Shown one piece after another: positions 36,657 through 45,288 of a stretch of 64,000 nt of DNA. This DNA comes from Leadbetterella sp964563435 (GTDB taxonomy: Bacteria; Bacteroidota; Bacteroidia; Cytophagales; Spirosomataceae). Both the position numbers and the translations under genes were made by a program. The stretch is taken from positions 1 to 64,000 of the forward strand of contig CAZLXI010000024.1 in NCBI GenBank assembly GCA_964563435.1, given 5' to 3'. Every line of letters starts with the position of its first letter. The first letter of the stretch is position 1. Below the pieces are notes generated by a model, which saw nothing but the letters and a program-made list of their open reading frames with translations, was not told the DNA's origin and did not search any database.

Positions 36657-36702
36657 GCCGAATTTTCCTTTTCGGTACAGGAGTTATTATTTCACCGGGT
36701 GT

Positions 36703-36729
36703 AACTGATCTGTCTCCGGCAGGTCAGTT
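36703..36729 (+). promoter_or_regulatory. Stem-loop in the leader of the GH9 gene
   Basis: AACTGATCTG (36703-36712) pairs with CAGGTCAGTT (36720-36729) using one G-T pair, with a 7-nt loop. It ends 31 bp before the GH9 start. There is no T tract, so it is more likely a stability or processing element inside the polycistronic message than a terminator. Confidence 0.4.
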
Positions 36730-36760
36730 GCACTCCTTATCATTGTTTCAAATAAAAACT

Positions 36761-39067
36761 ATGAAAATTACCAACATCATCTTCTGGAGCTTATCGGTCG
36801 TATTGGTCAATGGGTTGGCTATGACTCATGCAGCCGGGCAGGGTATTCCCCATATGCCCATGAAAATGCCTTATGAAAACAGCCTGGAGTATACCTGGTC
36901 CCAAAAACAGGTTTTCGAATCCAGGAAGCTATCCGATATGGAAACCCTCGACGGCTGGGATCACCAAGGTTTCGGCACCTTGTCCTTATCGCACGATAAG
37001 CCTTATAAGGGGCAATCTTCGCTCCTGATCACTTCTCCCACAAAAGGGGAAAAAGTGACACAAGGCAGGCCCTGGGGAACCTCCGGCGCCACACGTAAAG
37101 TGGAAAACGAGGATTGGTCCGGATGGAACAGGCTCTCGCTCTGGATATACCCCGACCTGCCGGGGTTTAAGGTGGTTTCCATCAGCCTGGTTTTTCACAA
37201 TGACGGAGCGGAAAAAGTGCCGGATTCCTATAACCGGAACGGGTTGAATTATCAGGTTCTTGAAAATGGGAAATGGAATCAGGTATACTGGGAGATCGCT
37301 CATCTCGGGCGGGATAAAGTGACCGGGGTAGAAGTGCGTTACCGCTTACAGGGCAATGAGCCGGGTACGGCAGATACCGTAAAGTTTTATGTCGATGAGC
37401 TCTATCTTGAAAAAGTAAACGCCGATCATTTTGAAGGATGGGATGTAGCCCCGGGCGAAATCGCCTATAATCACGTGGGATACGCTACCGGACTCCCTAA
37501 AACCGCCTTTATCTCAGACCTTTCGGCAACCACCTTTTCATTGGTCGATGTAGCCTCCGGTCAAACCCTCCTGCAAAAACCCATTGAATCCAGGAAAACT
37601 CCGCTGGGAGTTTTCCCTGTACTGGACTTCAGCACTGTGGATGCCGTGGGTACCTATATCCTTAAAGCAGGAAATCAGCAAACCAAGCCCTTCAGGATCG
37701 ATCGTTTCGACCAGGTTTACAGAAGTTCCATCATCAAAACCATCAATCATTTTTACGCCCAGCGTTGCGGTACGGAGATAGAAGGAATCCATGATGCCTG
37801 CCACCGGGACTGGATGTGCCGACACGGTGACAAAATGATCCAGATCAACGGAGGCTGGCATGACGCGGGCGATTTGTCACAGGGACTGGTGAATACGGCA
37901 GAAGCCACCTATGCCATGCTGTCGCTGGCCCGTGACCTCCGGGCAACCGACGCAGAATTGGCTGACCGCCTGCTGGAGGAAGCCGGATGGGGTTTGGACT
38001 GGGTATTGAAAAACCGCTTTGGAGACGGCTTCAGAAGCAATTGGGCCACCTATGATATGTGGACAGACGGGATCATCGGAACAGTGGATGATGTCTTCAG
38101 CAGGGCGCAAAACAGCGCACACGGTAACTTTATAGCCGCTACGGCCGAGGCTGCCGGCGCGCTGCTGTTCCGGTCCCGGAATCCCCACCTTGCAAATCAT
38201 GCCCTTCAAGCTGCCATAGCCGACTGGGGATTTGCCTCCAAGAGCGAAAGAATGAATGTGGAGTTGGCGGGTGCGGCCCTGAATGCCTCCCTTGCCCTTT
38301 ACGAGGCTACCTCTGACAATGTCTATAAATCCGCCGCCTTTTCTCATGCCGATTACATTATGCAGTGCCAGCAACGGGGCGACTTAGCTAACGGGGTATC
38401 CTTACAGGGGTTTTTCTACAGAACTCCCGACCGGGAAGACATCCTCCATTACCCTCACCGCAGCCATGAGCAGGATGCCGTGGTGGGCCTGGTCAGGCTG
38501 TCGCAATTGTTCCCGGAAAATGCCTCCAAATGGGAAAACACCCTCCGCTTATATGCCGATTACTATAAGACCATTACCACCCACACCGCTCCCTACTCCA
38601 TGATCCCGGCGGGCATATACGATCTCACCAAAACCAGGAATGATACGGAAAGGGAGCAGGTAAAAGGGGGGATCATGCTAAATGACCGTTATTACCTTAA
38701 GCGTTTCCCGTTATGGGGAGAATTCAGAGGTAACAGCGGAACTATCCTGTCTCAGGCCAAAGGGCTAGCAAAAATTGCCTCGCATTTTAAAGACAAAGAA
38801 TTGCTGAACATCGCCTATCAACAGCTTTCCTGGCATTTGGGTTTAAACCCCTTCAACCAAAGCCTGATGTATGGCGAAGGATACCGCTACGCCGGACAAT
38901 ACAGCGTTATGAGCGGTAATATTGTGGGTGGTCTTCCCGTAGGCGTGCAGACCCACTTCAACAGGGACGAACCTTACTGGTCTGCAGAGAACTGTTACAA
39001 CTGGAAGGAGATCTGGGTACATCCGTCCACCCGCTGGCTGATGCTCATGAGTGATTTTTTGAATTAG
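36761..39067 (+). CDS. GH9 family glycoside hydrolase with N-terminal accessory domains
   Basis: A 768-aa secreted protein. ATG 36761 starts a signal peptide (MTHAAGQ end); the open frame back to 36728 is not needed. Residues about 30-215 form a carbohydrate-binding-like jelly roll (WSGWNRLSLWIYPDLPGF, KFYVDELYLEK). Residues 220-320 form the CelD-type Ig-like domain (AYNHVGYATGLPKTAFI). The rest is the GH9 (alpha/alpha)6 barrel: GGWHDAGD holds the base Asp pair (Asp368, Asp371). At the C-terminus, where GH9 has its acid Glu, I see NWKEIWVHPSTRW rather than the classical NEVAxxWN pattern, so this is a divergent subgroup. Known GH9s cut beta-1,4-glucans, glucomannan or xyloglucan. Confidence 0.88.
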   Translation: MKITNIIFWSLSVVLVNGLAMTHAAGQGIPHMPMKMPYENSLEYTWSQKQVFESRKLSDMETLDGWDHQGFGTLSLSHDKPYKGQSSLLITSPTKGEKVTQGRPWGTSGATRKVENEDWSGWNRLSLWIYPDLPGFKVVSISLVFHNDGAEKVPDSYNRNGLNYQVLENGKWNQVYWEIAHLGRDKVTGVEVRYRLQGNEPGTADTVKFYVDELYLEKVNADHFEGWDVAPGEIAYNHVGYATGLPKTAFISDLSATTFSLVDVASGQTLLQKPIESRKTPLGVFPVLDFSTVDAVGTYILKAGNQQTKPFRIDRFDQVYRSSIIKTINHFYAQRCGTEIEGIHDACHRDWMCRHGDKMIQINGGWHDAGDLSQGLVNTAEATYAMLSLARDLRATDAELADRLLEEAGWGLDWVLKNRFGDGFRSNWATYDMWTDGIIGTVDDVFSRAQNSAHGNFIAATAEAAGALLFRSRNPHLANHALQAAIADWGFASKSERMNVELAGAALNASLALYEATSDNVYKSAAFSHADYIMQCQQRGDLANGVSLQGFFYRTPDREDILHYPHRSHEQDAVVGLVRLSQLFPENASKWENTLRLYADYYKTITTHTAPYSMIPAGIYDLTKTRNDTEREQVKGGIMLNDRYYLKRFPLWGEFRGNSGTILSQAKGLAKIASHFKDKELLNIAYQQLSWHLGLNPFNQSLMYGEGYRYAGQYSVMSGNIVGGLPVGVQTHFNRDEPYWSAENCYNWKEIWVHPSTRWLMLMSDFLN

Positions 39068-39102
39068 GAAACTTCTCTTTAAACAAAACAAAACCAGGGA
39101 TA

Positions 39103-42100
39103 ATGAAAATCAAAGGAAAGATATTATATAAAGTAGTGTTGATACTGTTTGCCTGCCTCTTTGTGATAGAAGTCAGTGCAAACGACCACTCTGTCTATAC
39201 ACAGAAGCCCAACGATCCGGAGGCGGTCTTTTTCACTCCGGAGGAATTCAACATCACAGCCGATGGAAAAACAGACGTATCAGAAGCCCTCCAGATGGCC
39301 ATCAACCGAGTGAAGACAGAAAAGAATTTCGGTATTGTGTTCATTCCCGAAGGCAGGTACCGGATCAGCCGGACGATCCATGTGCCGGGGGCTGTCCGGC
39401 TGATCGGATATGGTAAAAACCGCCCGGAAATTATTCTGGGCGAAAATACCCCCGGATACCAGGAGCAACAAAATTATATGATCTGGTTTACGGGAGGTCT
39501 TGTGCAGGAAGGAAGACCCCCATCCGACGCTGGTGCAGGAACCTTTTACAGTGCCTTGTCCAATATTGATTTCCGGATAGGAAAGGGAAATCCTGAAGCC
39601 ATTGCGATCCGGTCGCATTTCGCCCAACATGGCTTCATCAGTCACTGCACCCTCCATATCGGTGAGGGGAAAGCCGGTATCTATGACGTAGGAAATGAAA
39701 TGGAAAATGTAAAATTCTACGGAGGAACCTACGGGATCACCACTTCACGGACATCGCCCGGCTGGCCGATGATGATGGTCGACACCTACTTCGAAGGACA
39801 GCGAAAAGCCGCCATACTGACCCGGGAGGCAGGGTTGACCATCGTTAACCTGTATGCAAAAAACGTACCCGTGGTAGTGGAAATGCAGGAAGGCCGGGTA
39901 GACCGCCTTTTTATAGAGAACTCCTTTTTTGATAATGTTTCGGAAGCAGGAATTATCGTCAGTATTGAAGAAAACCCCTTTTCTCAGCTTAATCTGATCA
40001 ATGTAGACTGTCAGAATGTGCCACTGCTCGTGAAATTTCATCAAAGCGGGAAAAAGGTTGAGGTAAAAGACAGGAAATTATACAAGGTAAAGGACCTTAC
40101 CTATGGACTCGTGCTCGACGACATGCAAACCCCCTCCCGCTATCAGACGATCAGTACGATCGAACCGATTTCTGTTTTCCCAAAACAACGGACGATGGAT
40201 ATCAGGCCTCTGCCGGCGATGGAAACCTGGGTAAACATCCGTGACCTGGGTGCCAAAGGCGACGGAGAAACCGACGATACCAAAGTTTTTCAGGATGCTA
40301 TAGCTGCCCACAAGCATATTTATGTGCCCCAGGGATGGTACCGCATCACCGAAACGCTAAAGATGGTCCCCGGAACAAAGCTGATTGGTCTGCATCCTTT
40401 TGCCACCCAATTCATCCTGAAAGAAAGCGAACCGGCCTTTAGCGGATTCGGATCACCGAAGGCCGTGGTCGAATCGTCAGAAGGGGGCGACGATATACTG
40501 AATGGCATCGGCATCAACACGGGAGGATATAACTACAGAGCGGTGGGTTGTAAATGGATGGCCGGAGCCACTTCCCTGATCAATGATGTGAAGTTTGTCG
40601 GGGGGCACGGTACCATGCGGCGTCCGGACCCGGGAAGCGCCCAACGGCAGCAGGGGTTTGCCGGCAGGGGAGCACCACGGATCAGCTCGCCCACCTCCCC
40701 GGTCACCGCCACCGGTATGGACCTGGCCTGGGACAACCAGTACTGGAGCCTTTGGGTAACCAACAACGGCGGGGGAACCCTAAAAGATATCTGGACCGCC
40801 AGCAGCTATGCGGCCAGCGGATTTTACGTAAGCAATACTTCCACACCCGGCCGTGTATATGCCATGTCACTCGAACATCATGTTCGAAACGAAGCCCGGT
40901 TCGAGAATGTATCCAACTGGAAAATGTATGCCTTCCAGTTTGAAGAGGAAGGGCGTGAAGGGAAAGACTGCAAAATGGTTGAAATATCCAACAGCCGCAA
41001 CCTTATGATCGCGAGTCTGTGGATCTACCGCGTGATCAGGGCCAATACTCCGCAGGAATTCGGTGTCAGGATCTGGAACAGTGAGAACATCGACTTCCGC
41101 AACGTCCATAATTACACGCAGATATTGCCCGTTATTGAGATCCCCGTATATGACGTAAACAAGGAAATCCCCGTATATGAGTGGGATTTTGCCCGACTTA
41201 ACGTCTCGGGAAAAGAGAAAGCCAATAAAACCATCCCTAATGAGCCCGGGAAGATCGGGCAGTTGGCCACGGGATTTGAATTTGCCGCAGGAGCTACGGC
41301 AGACAGCAAGGGTAATGTTTATTTCGGCGAAAACCGGCTGAAGAAGATCTACAAGTGGTCTGCAGAAACTAACACACTCTCATTGCTTGCCGATTATCCC
41401 TGGAAACCATTCACATTGAGTACGGACACAAAAGATAACCTGCTGGTCATCTTCAGGTACGATCCTCAACCGGGTTATCTCGTCAGCGGCAAGCAGGAAA
41501 CCGTTGCCCGTTTACCGGATGACAACCCCATGTACAGCGGCTGGGGAAACAGCGGCTGGGCCGCCCGGGCCTACTCTATCGATCCCGATAACCCGGACGC
41601 CACCATGCAGCCCATGCCCCGGGTTCCCACAAGCCAGGTTAAAAATGTCAGCAAAGTGATCCATCCCTCAAGCCGCTGGAGGGGCGATTTCGACCAGATC
41701 GTCTCCGCCATGCCTGAATACAGCTTTTTAGCGCCGGATGGTGTCACCCTTATTCCGGAAACATACGATCTGGGACGGTCTGCCGCGCTCACGGCCGTTA
41801 CTCCCGGGCAGTCTGAATCCGTTTTCATCGCTAAGGAAAACAATAAAACCACCGTCCGGCTGGATGTCGACGCCGAAGGAAGACTGGTCAACATGAAAGA
41901 CGCCTACCCCCAGGGACAATACAGCAATGTAGTGGACCGTGATGGCAATCTCTACATAGCAGACGGTCACATTTATGTATATGATCAGGAAGGCCGCGAA
42001 GTGAAAAGGATTACCGTAAAAGAACGCCCTATTTCCCTGGCCATAGGCGGAAAAGACCGGAACACGCTTTTTATCACCACCAGCACTTCACTCTATGGTA

Positions 42101-42114
42101 TGCAGATAAAATGA
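39103..42114 (+). CDS. Double beta-helix plus propeller protein, candidate polysaccharide lyase or hydrolase
   Basis: A 1003-aa secreted protein (signal to about residue 26). Two pectate-lyase-superfamily right-handed beta-helix modules follow each other: about 45-330 (FNITADGKTDVSEALQMAIN, VFIPEGRYRISRTIHVPG) and about 378-700 (IRDLGAKGDGETDDTKVFQDAI, IYVPQGWYRITETLKMVPGT), a layout like GH55 enzymes. Residues 715-1003 resemble an SMP-30/NHL propeller (FAAGATADSKGNVYFGEN, VVDRDGNLYIADGHIYVYD). It is the last gene of the glycan locus, 36 bp after GH9, and ends at a strong terminator. The catalytic residues are not identifiable by eye, so the activity is inferred from the fold and neighbours. 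Confidence 0.75.
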   Translation: MKIKGKILYKVVLILFACLFVIEVSANDHSVYTQKPNDPEAVFFTPEEFNITADGKTDVSEALQMAINRVKTEKNFGIVFIPEGRYRISRTIHVPGAVRLIGYGKNRPEIILGENTPGYQEQQNYMIWFTGGLVQEGRPPSDAGAGTFYSALSNIDFRIGKGNPEAIAIRSHFAQHGFISHCTLHIGEGKAGIYDVGNEMENVKFYGGTYGITTSRTSPGWPMMMVDTYFEGQRKAAILTREAGLTIVNLYAKNVPVVVEMQEGRVDRLFIENSFFDNVSEAGIIVSIEENPFSQLNLINVDCQNVPLLVKFHQSGKKVEVKDRKLYKVKDLTYGLVLDDMQTPSRYQTISTIEPISVFPKQRTMDIRPLPAMETWVNIRDLGAKGDGETDDTKVFQDAIAAHKHIYVPQGWYRITETLKMVPGTKLIGLHPFATQFILKESEPAFSGFGSPKAVVESSEGGDDILNGIGINTGGYNYRAVGCKWMAGATSLINDVKFVGGHGTMRRPDPGSAQRQQGFAGRGAPRISSPTSPVTATGMDLAWDNQYWSLWVTNNGGGTLKDIWTASSYAASGFYVSNTSTPGRVYAMSLEHHVRNEARFENVSNWKMYAFQFEEEGREGKDCKMVEISNSRNLMIASLWIYRVIRANTPQEFGVRIWNSENIDFRNVHNYTQILPVIEIPVYDVNKEIPVYEWDFARLNVSGKEKANKTIPNEPGKIGQLATGFEFAAGATADSKGNVYFGENRLKKIYKWSAETNTLSLLADYPWKPFTLSTDTKDNLLVIFRYDPQPGYLVSGKQETVARLPDDNPMYSGWGNSGWAARAYSIDPDNPDATMQPMPRVPTSQVKNVSKVIHPSSRWRGDFDQIVSAMPEYSFLAPDGVTLIPETYDLGRSAALTAVTPGQSESVFIAKENNKTTVRLDVDAEGRLVNMKDAYPQGQYSNVVDRDGNLYIADGHIYVYDQEGREVKRITVKERPISLAIGGKDRNTLFITTSTSLYGMQIK

Positions 42115-42201
42115 GGGCAGAATACCATTCATGTGTCATCGGAGCTCCATTTCTATACGAATGTTTCTCTTGAAAATTACTGAAGAATAGAAACCCTATT
42201 T

Positions 42202-42233
42202 AAAAATCCGGTCATCAACTGACCGGATTTTTT
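42202..42233 (+). terminator. Terminator of the glycan-use operon
   Basis: Arms 42202-42214 and 42220-42232 with a TCAAC loop and a run of T residues. It closes the transcript that began at or after susC. Confidence 0.9.
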
Positions 42234-42276
42234 GTTGGACTACCAGACAACAGGTTGATTGTGATATTTGAGGTTG

Positions 42277-42633
42277 CTAATCTGCGTTTTCTCCAAAAAC
42301 AATATGATTATTGTTGGGATCACGTAAAACAAACTCTCTTTGCTTCCATGGATATTCCTTTAATTCCTGTTCTATATCCAAGGCTTTATTTTTAACCAAC
42401 TCATACCATTCATTCACATTATCTGTCCGGATGTAACAGGAACATTCGTTATTTTCGGGTACTAAATTTTCATTCAGTGAAAAATGTATTTCCACTTTGT
42501 CCTTCCTCACCATAAGGTAGCGGGGATACTTATTATCAACATCGAAGTCGAAAAAACCAAGCACGTCATTATAAAATGCCCGTGTTTCGGCTTTATTCCG
42601 CATGGGTAATATCGGGTGTACATCGTTTAGCAT
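42277..42633 (-). CDS. VOC-fold protein G (bleomycin resistance-like)
   Basis: A 118-aa VOC protein: VHPILPMRNKAETRAFYNDVLGFF at the start, VEIHFSLNE in the middle with the central His, and REFVLRDPNNNHIVFGE at the end with Glu in REFVL and a closing GE. It resembles bleomycin-resistance (Ble) proteins, which bind the drug as a dimer without catalysis, but drug binding is not proven by this sequence. It is a lone gene beside an alpha/beta-hydrolase remnant, unlike the VOC run at 19-21 kb. Confidence 0.82.
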   Translation of the reverse strand: MLNDVHPILPMRNKAETRAFYNDVLGFFDFDVDNKYPRYLMVRKDKVEIHFSLNENLVPENNECSCYIRTDNVNEWYELVKNKALDIEQELKEYPWKQREFVLRDPNNNHIVFGENAD

Positions 42634-42645
42634 CTTGTTTTGATT

Positions 42646-42759
42646 TTAGAAATTTGCCATTAAATATTGCACGCCCCCGTATTTCATACTTCCCGGAAAA
42701 CTGCTTTCATGAGTGGGGTCCACAAGTACCACTCCTTCCACTTTCTTTCCGCCACTAAG
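42646..42759 (-). pseudogene. Short remnant of a gene, possibly an alpha/beta hydrolase
   Basis: Upstream of the lone VOC gene the minus strand is open for 37 codons, flanked by TAA at both ends, and reads GGKKVEGVVLVDPTHESSF and on to YLMANF. The GVVLVDPTHE string looks like the strand after the nucleophile elbow of alpha/beta hydrolases (VxGLVLVDPSHE). There is no start codon. It is probably a deletion scar. The call rests on a very short match. Confidence 0.35.
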
Positions 42760-42803
42760 TTACTAATCTACAAAAGCTATTTAACGAGGCCGCTTTTCGC
42801 TTT

Positions 42804-43556
42804 TCACTTTCCTCTGACAAACAGCTGCCCGATCTTCCCGATCGGCTTCATCCAGAGCGTGTACCACTTTGGCTTCAGGCCATTGATCTTCCAGGCGTGG
42901 CGATCTTCGCGGTTGGCTACGATCCGGTGTTTCAGCGAGGCGCTGCTGGTGCCGCCTACCCGCATGGTCATCAGGGTGGCCGGGATGTACTGACTGGTCA
43001 GGTAGTTTTTGTATAGCATTCTCAGCATCAGCTCGTAGTCGCCTGCGCAGGTAAATTCCGTTTTGTACAGGCCGTATTGCTCGTAGGCGGTCTTCTTCAG
43101 ATAAAAGGCGATGTGCGGCGGCATCCAACCTTTCAGCCAGTTGGTCCGGTCGTAGTCCTTATCCTTCCAGAACCGCACCACTTTGGCAGAATCTTCGGGG
43201 TCCACAAACTTAACATCGCCATACGCCGAATCCGTATTGTTGCAGCTGAACGCCTCCGCCACCCGGGTCAGCACCTCGCTGTCGGGGTAAAAGTCATCGG
43301 CTCCAATGATGCCGATCACCTCACCTGTAGCCATACGAACACCCTTGTTCATCGCATCGTATATACCCTCATCTTTTTCCGAGATGTACCGGATCCTGTC
43401 CCCGTATTTTTCCAGAACAGCCACCGTGCCGTCTTTGGAGCCGCCGTCAACTACGATATACTCGAAATCATTATACGACTGTCCCAAAACACTTTCAATG
43501 GTTTGTTCTATGGTTTTTACCGCGTTATAGCAGACCGTTACGATGCTTATCTTCAT
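42804..43556 (-). CDS. Family 2 glycosyltransferase
   Basis: A 250-aa GT-A fold enzyme: KISIVTVCYNAVKTIEQTIESVLGQSY, the nucleotide-sugar site VDGGSKDGT, DEGIYDAMNKGVRMATGE, and the metal motif GADD. It transfers a sugar from a nucleotide donor, resembling the WcaA/colanic-acid type used in exopolysaccharide or LPS side chains. No membrane segment is present. It is not in an evident polysaccharide cluster here. Confidence 0.92.
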   Translation of the reverse strand: MKISIVTVCYNAVKTIEQTIESVLGQSYNDFEYIVVDGGSKDGTVAVLEKYGDRIRYISEKDEGIYDAMNKGVRMATGEVIGIIGADDFYPDSEVLTRVAEAFSCNNTDSAYGDVKFVDPEDSAKVVRFWKDKDYDRTNWLKGWMPPHIAFYLKKTAYEQYGLYKTEFTCAGDYELMLRMLYKNYLTSQYIPATLMTMRVGGTSSASLKHRIVANREDRHAWKINGLKPKWYTLWMKPIGKIGQLFVRGK

Positions 43557-43671
43557 AGGTTAAATAGCTTTCGGCAATCCAATAAAAAAACAAAATTACG
43601 ATTCCTTAGCCCAACTTTCGTAAACCGCGTGTTCATTTTCTTCCGGATGTCATATCAGGCTTAAAAATGGG

Positions 43672-43702
43672 TTGGTTTATTAACGCTAAATCCTTATTTT
43701 TG
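43672..43702 (+). promoter_or_regulatory. Promoter of the redox cluster
   Basis: TTG at 43672-43674, a 20-bp spacer, then TATTTTTG at 43695-43702. The box ends 22 bp before the ATG of the first gene. This is a good Bacteroidota promoter and the only one I can find before the Rieske-Trx-ApbE genes. Confidence 0.65.
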
Positions 43703-43724
43703 ATCTTTACTTACCGCAATTCCC

Positions 43725-44291
43725 ATGAAAAAATACCTCCTGCTTTCTTTCATTCTGATCAGCTTATCTTTGTCAGCCCAGGATTCCTCCTCCGTATCGA
43801 AGTTCTGGACAAACCTCCAAAAACACTGCGGTAAATCTTATGAAGGCACCATTACGGCCGGCGGACGGGAGGGCGACGGATTCACCGGGCAGCGGCTCCT
43901 CATGACTGTGCTTTCCTGCGAAAGTACCCAGATCAAAATACCGTTTTTTGTAGGAGAGAACCGATCCAGAACCTGGGTTCTGACGCAGAAGGAAGGTGTA
44001 CTGGAACTGAAGCATGACCACCGGCATGAAGACGGCTCGGAAGATGCCATCACCATGTATGGCGGTACAGCCTCCAATACGGGTTCGGAAACCCTGCAGG
44101 TTTTCCCGGCAGATCAATACACCTGTAACCTGATCAGCTACGCCTGCGGCAATATCTGGTGGATGACCGTTGATGACGTCAAATTTACCTACAACCTGCG
44201 ACGGATAGGATCTGACAGGATTTTTACCGTGGAATTTGACCTTACCCGGCCCGTGGAATACAAAGAAAAACCCTGGGGATGGCAGGAATGA
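43725..44291 (+). CDS. Secreted protein of unknown function, first gene of the redox cluster
   Basis: A 188-aa exported protein (signal cleaved near SLSAQ). The mature part opens with SKFWTNLQKHCGKSYEGTITAG and is beta-rich with an HDHRHEDGSED stretch that could bind metal. Three mature Cys residues are present (HCGKS, SCEST, YTCNL or YACGN). I do not recognise the family. It lies 51 bp before the Rieske gene in the same direction and shares the promoter upstream, which suggests, but does not prove, a shared role. Confidence 0.65.
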   Translation: MKKYLLLSFILISLSLSAQDSSSVSKFWTNLQKHCGKSYEGTITAGGREGDGFTGQRLLMTVLSCESTQIKIPFFVGENRSRTWVLTQKEGVLELKHDHRHEDGSEDAITMYGGTASNTGSETLQVFPADQYTCNLISYACGNIWWMTVDDVKFTYNLRRIGSDRIFTVEFDLTRPVEYKEKPWGWQE

Positions 44292-44342
44292 CAACAAACC
44301 GGCCGATTCTTTCGTAATAGTATACAAACACCGAAAGTTTAA

Positions 44343-44867
44343 ATGACCCGATACGAATTTCTCAGATCATGCGGCTTTACCGGCGGAGCACTGTTCGCCC
44401 TCCTGTCGTGTGTGAAGGAAGAAGACAGCTACGTGGAAGCCCTGACCCGGAATCCGGACGGAAGCTTTACCAACCCTGATGGCACCCCGGTCGACGGGGG
44501 CGTTACGGGCACGGGACCGGACGAAAGCTTCATCATCAGCACGGAAGATCTGGAAAACATCAGTTTTCTCTATCGTGTAGACGTAACCAACCCGCTGTAT
44601 ACCCGCCTGCTTACCCGGAACAATTACGTGGTGCTCGGTAATACTTTCGTGCTGGCCCTCTCTCGTGACGGCCACTTCATTGCCGCTACCGTGGTTTGTT
44701 CGCATGAGAACAACCGCAGCGTTACCTACCGAAACGGGGAATGGTACTGCCCGCAGCACGGCGCCCGTTACTCCATGACCGGCACAGGGCTGAACGAATA
44801 TGGCGTCAAAGGGATCAAAGTCTATAAAACCGCCTTTGACGGCCAAACCATCATCATCTATGAGTAG
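44343..44867 (+). CDS. Rieske [2Fe-2S] lipoprotein
   Basis: A 174-aa protein with an N-terminal lipoprotein signal (ALLSC, Cys23), so it faces the periplasm. The Rieske ligands are clear: Cys119 and His121 (VVCSHENN), then Cys136 and His139 (WYCPQHGARY), spaced as in the family. The beta-sandwich ends GLNEYGVKGIKVYKT. Such a cluster holds one electron at fairly high potential. It overlaps the thioredoxin gene by 8 bp. Similar to Rieske subunits, but not in a bc1 or dioxygenase operon. Confidence 0.93.
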   Translation: MTRYEFLRSCGFTGGALFALLSCVKEEDSYVEALTRNPDGSFTNPDGTPVDGGVTGTGPDESFIISTEDLENISFLYRVDVTNPLYTRLLTRNNYVVLGNTFVLALSRDGHFIAATVVCSHENNRSVTYRNGEWYCPQHGARYSMTGTGLNEYGVKGIKVYKTAFDGQTIIIYE

Positions 44868-45288
44868 TATCATCACCTTTCTTCTGAGCTTCTTCTGGTT
44901 ATCGGGTGGCTGGGGAAATAACCTGGAAAAGGCGCTGGCCGACGCCGGACCGGCACAAAAGCTGGTCATCCTGAATTTTTCAGGCTCAGACTGGTGCGGC
45001 CCCTGCATTCAGTTAAAAAGGGAGATCTTTGAATCGGAGGAATTTAAAACGTTTGCGGACATGAGCCTGGAGCTGGTGCGGGCCGATTTCCCCCGTCAGA
45101 AGAAAAACCAGTTGCCGAAAGAACAGCTCAGGTATAACGAGGCGCTGGCTGAAAAATATAACCCTTCCGGCAAGTTCCCGCTTACGTTATTGTTGTCTCC
45201 AGACGGGAAAGTAGTCCGTATTTGGGACGGCTACCCAAAAGACCTGACCACGGATAAAATGATCAAAACCATTCAATCGCATCTCTAA
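44860..45288 (+). CDS. Exported thioredoxin-fold protein
   Basis: A 142-aa protein. ATG 44860 starts a hydrophobic signal or anchor (SIITFLLSFFWLSGGWG). The active site is SDWCGPC with Cys46 and Cys49 and the unusual Ser-Asp before the WCGPC; the cis-Pro segment is GKFPLTLLLSPDGK. It should reduce or transfer disulfides or handle Cys-bearing partners in the periplasm. It overlaps the Rieske gene by 8 bp and abuts apbE with no gap, giving a tightly coupled transcript. This fits a role in preparing the Cys-tailed DUF4266 protein, which is inference. Confidence 0.9.
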   Translation: MSSIITFLLSFFWLSGGWGNNLEKALADAGPAQKLVILNFSGSDWCGPCIQLKREIFESEEFKTFADMSLELVRADFPRQKKNQLPKEQLRYNEALAEKYNPSGKFPLTLLLSPDGKVVRIWDGYPKDLTTDKMIKTIQSHL

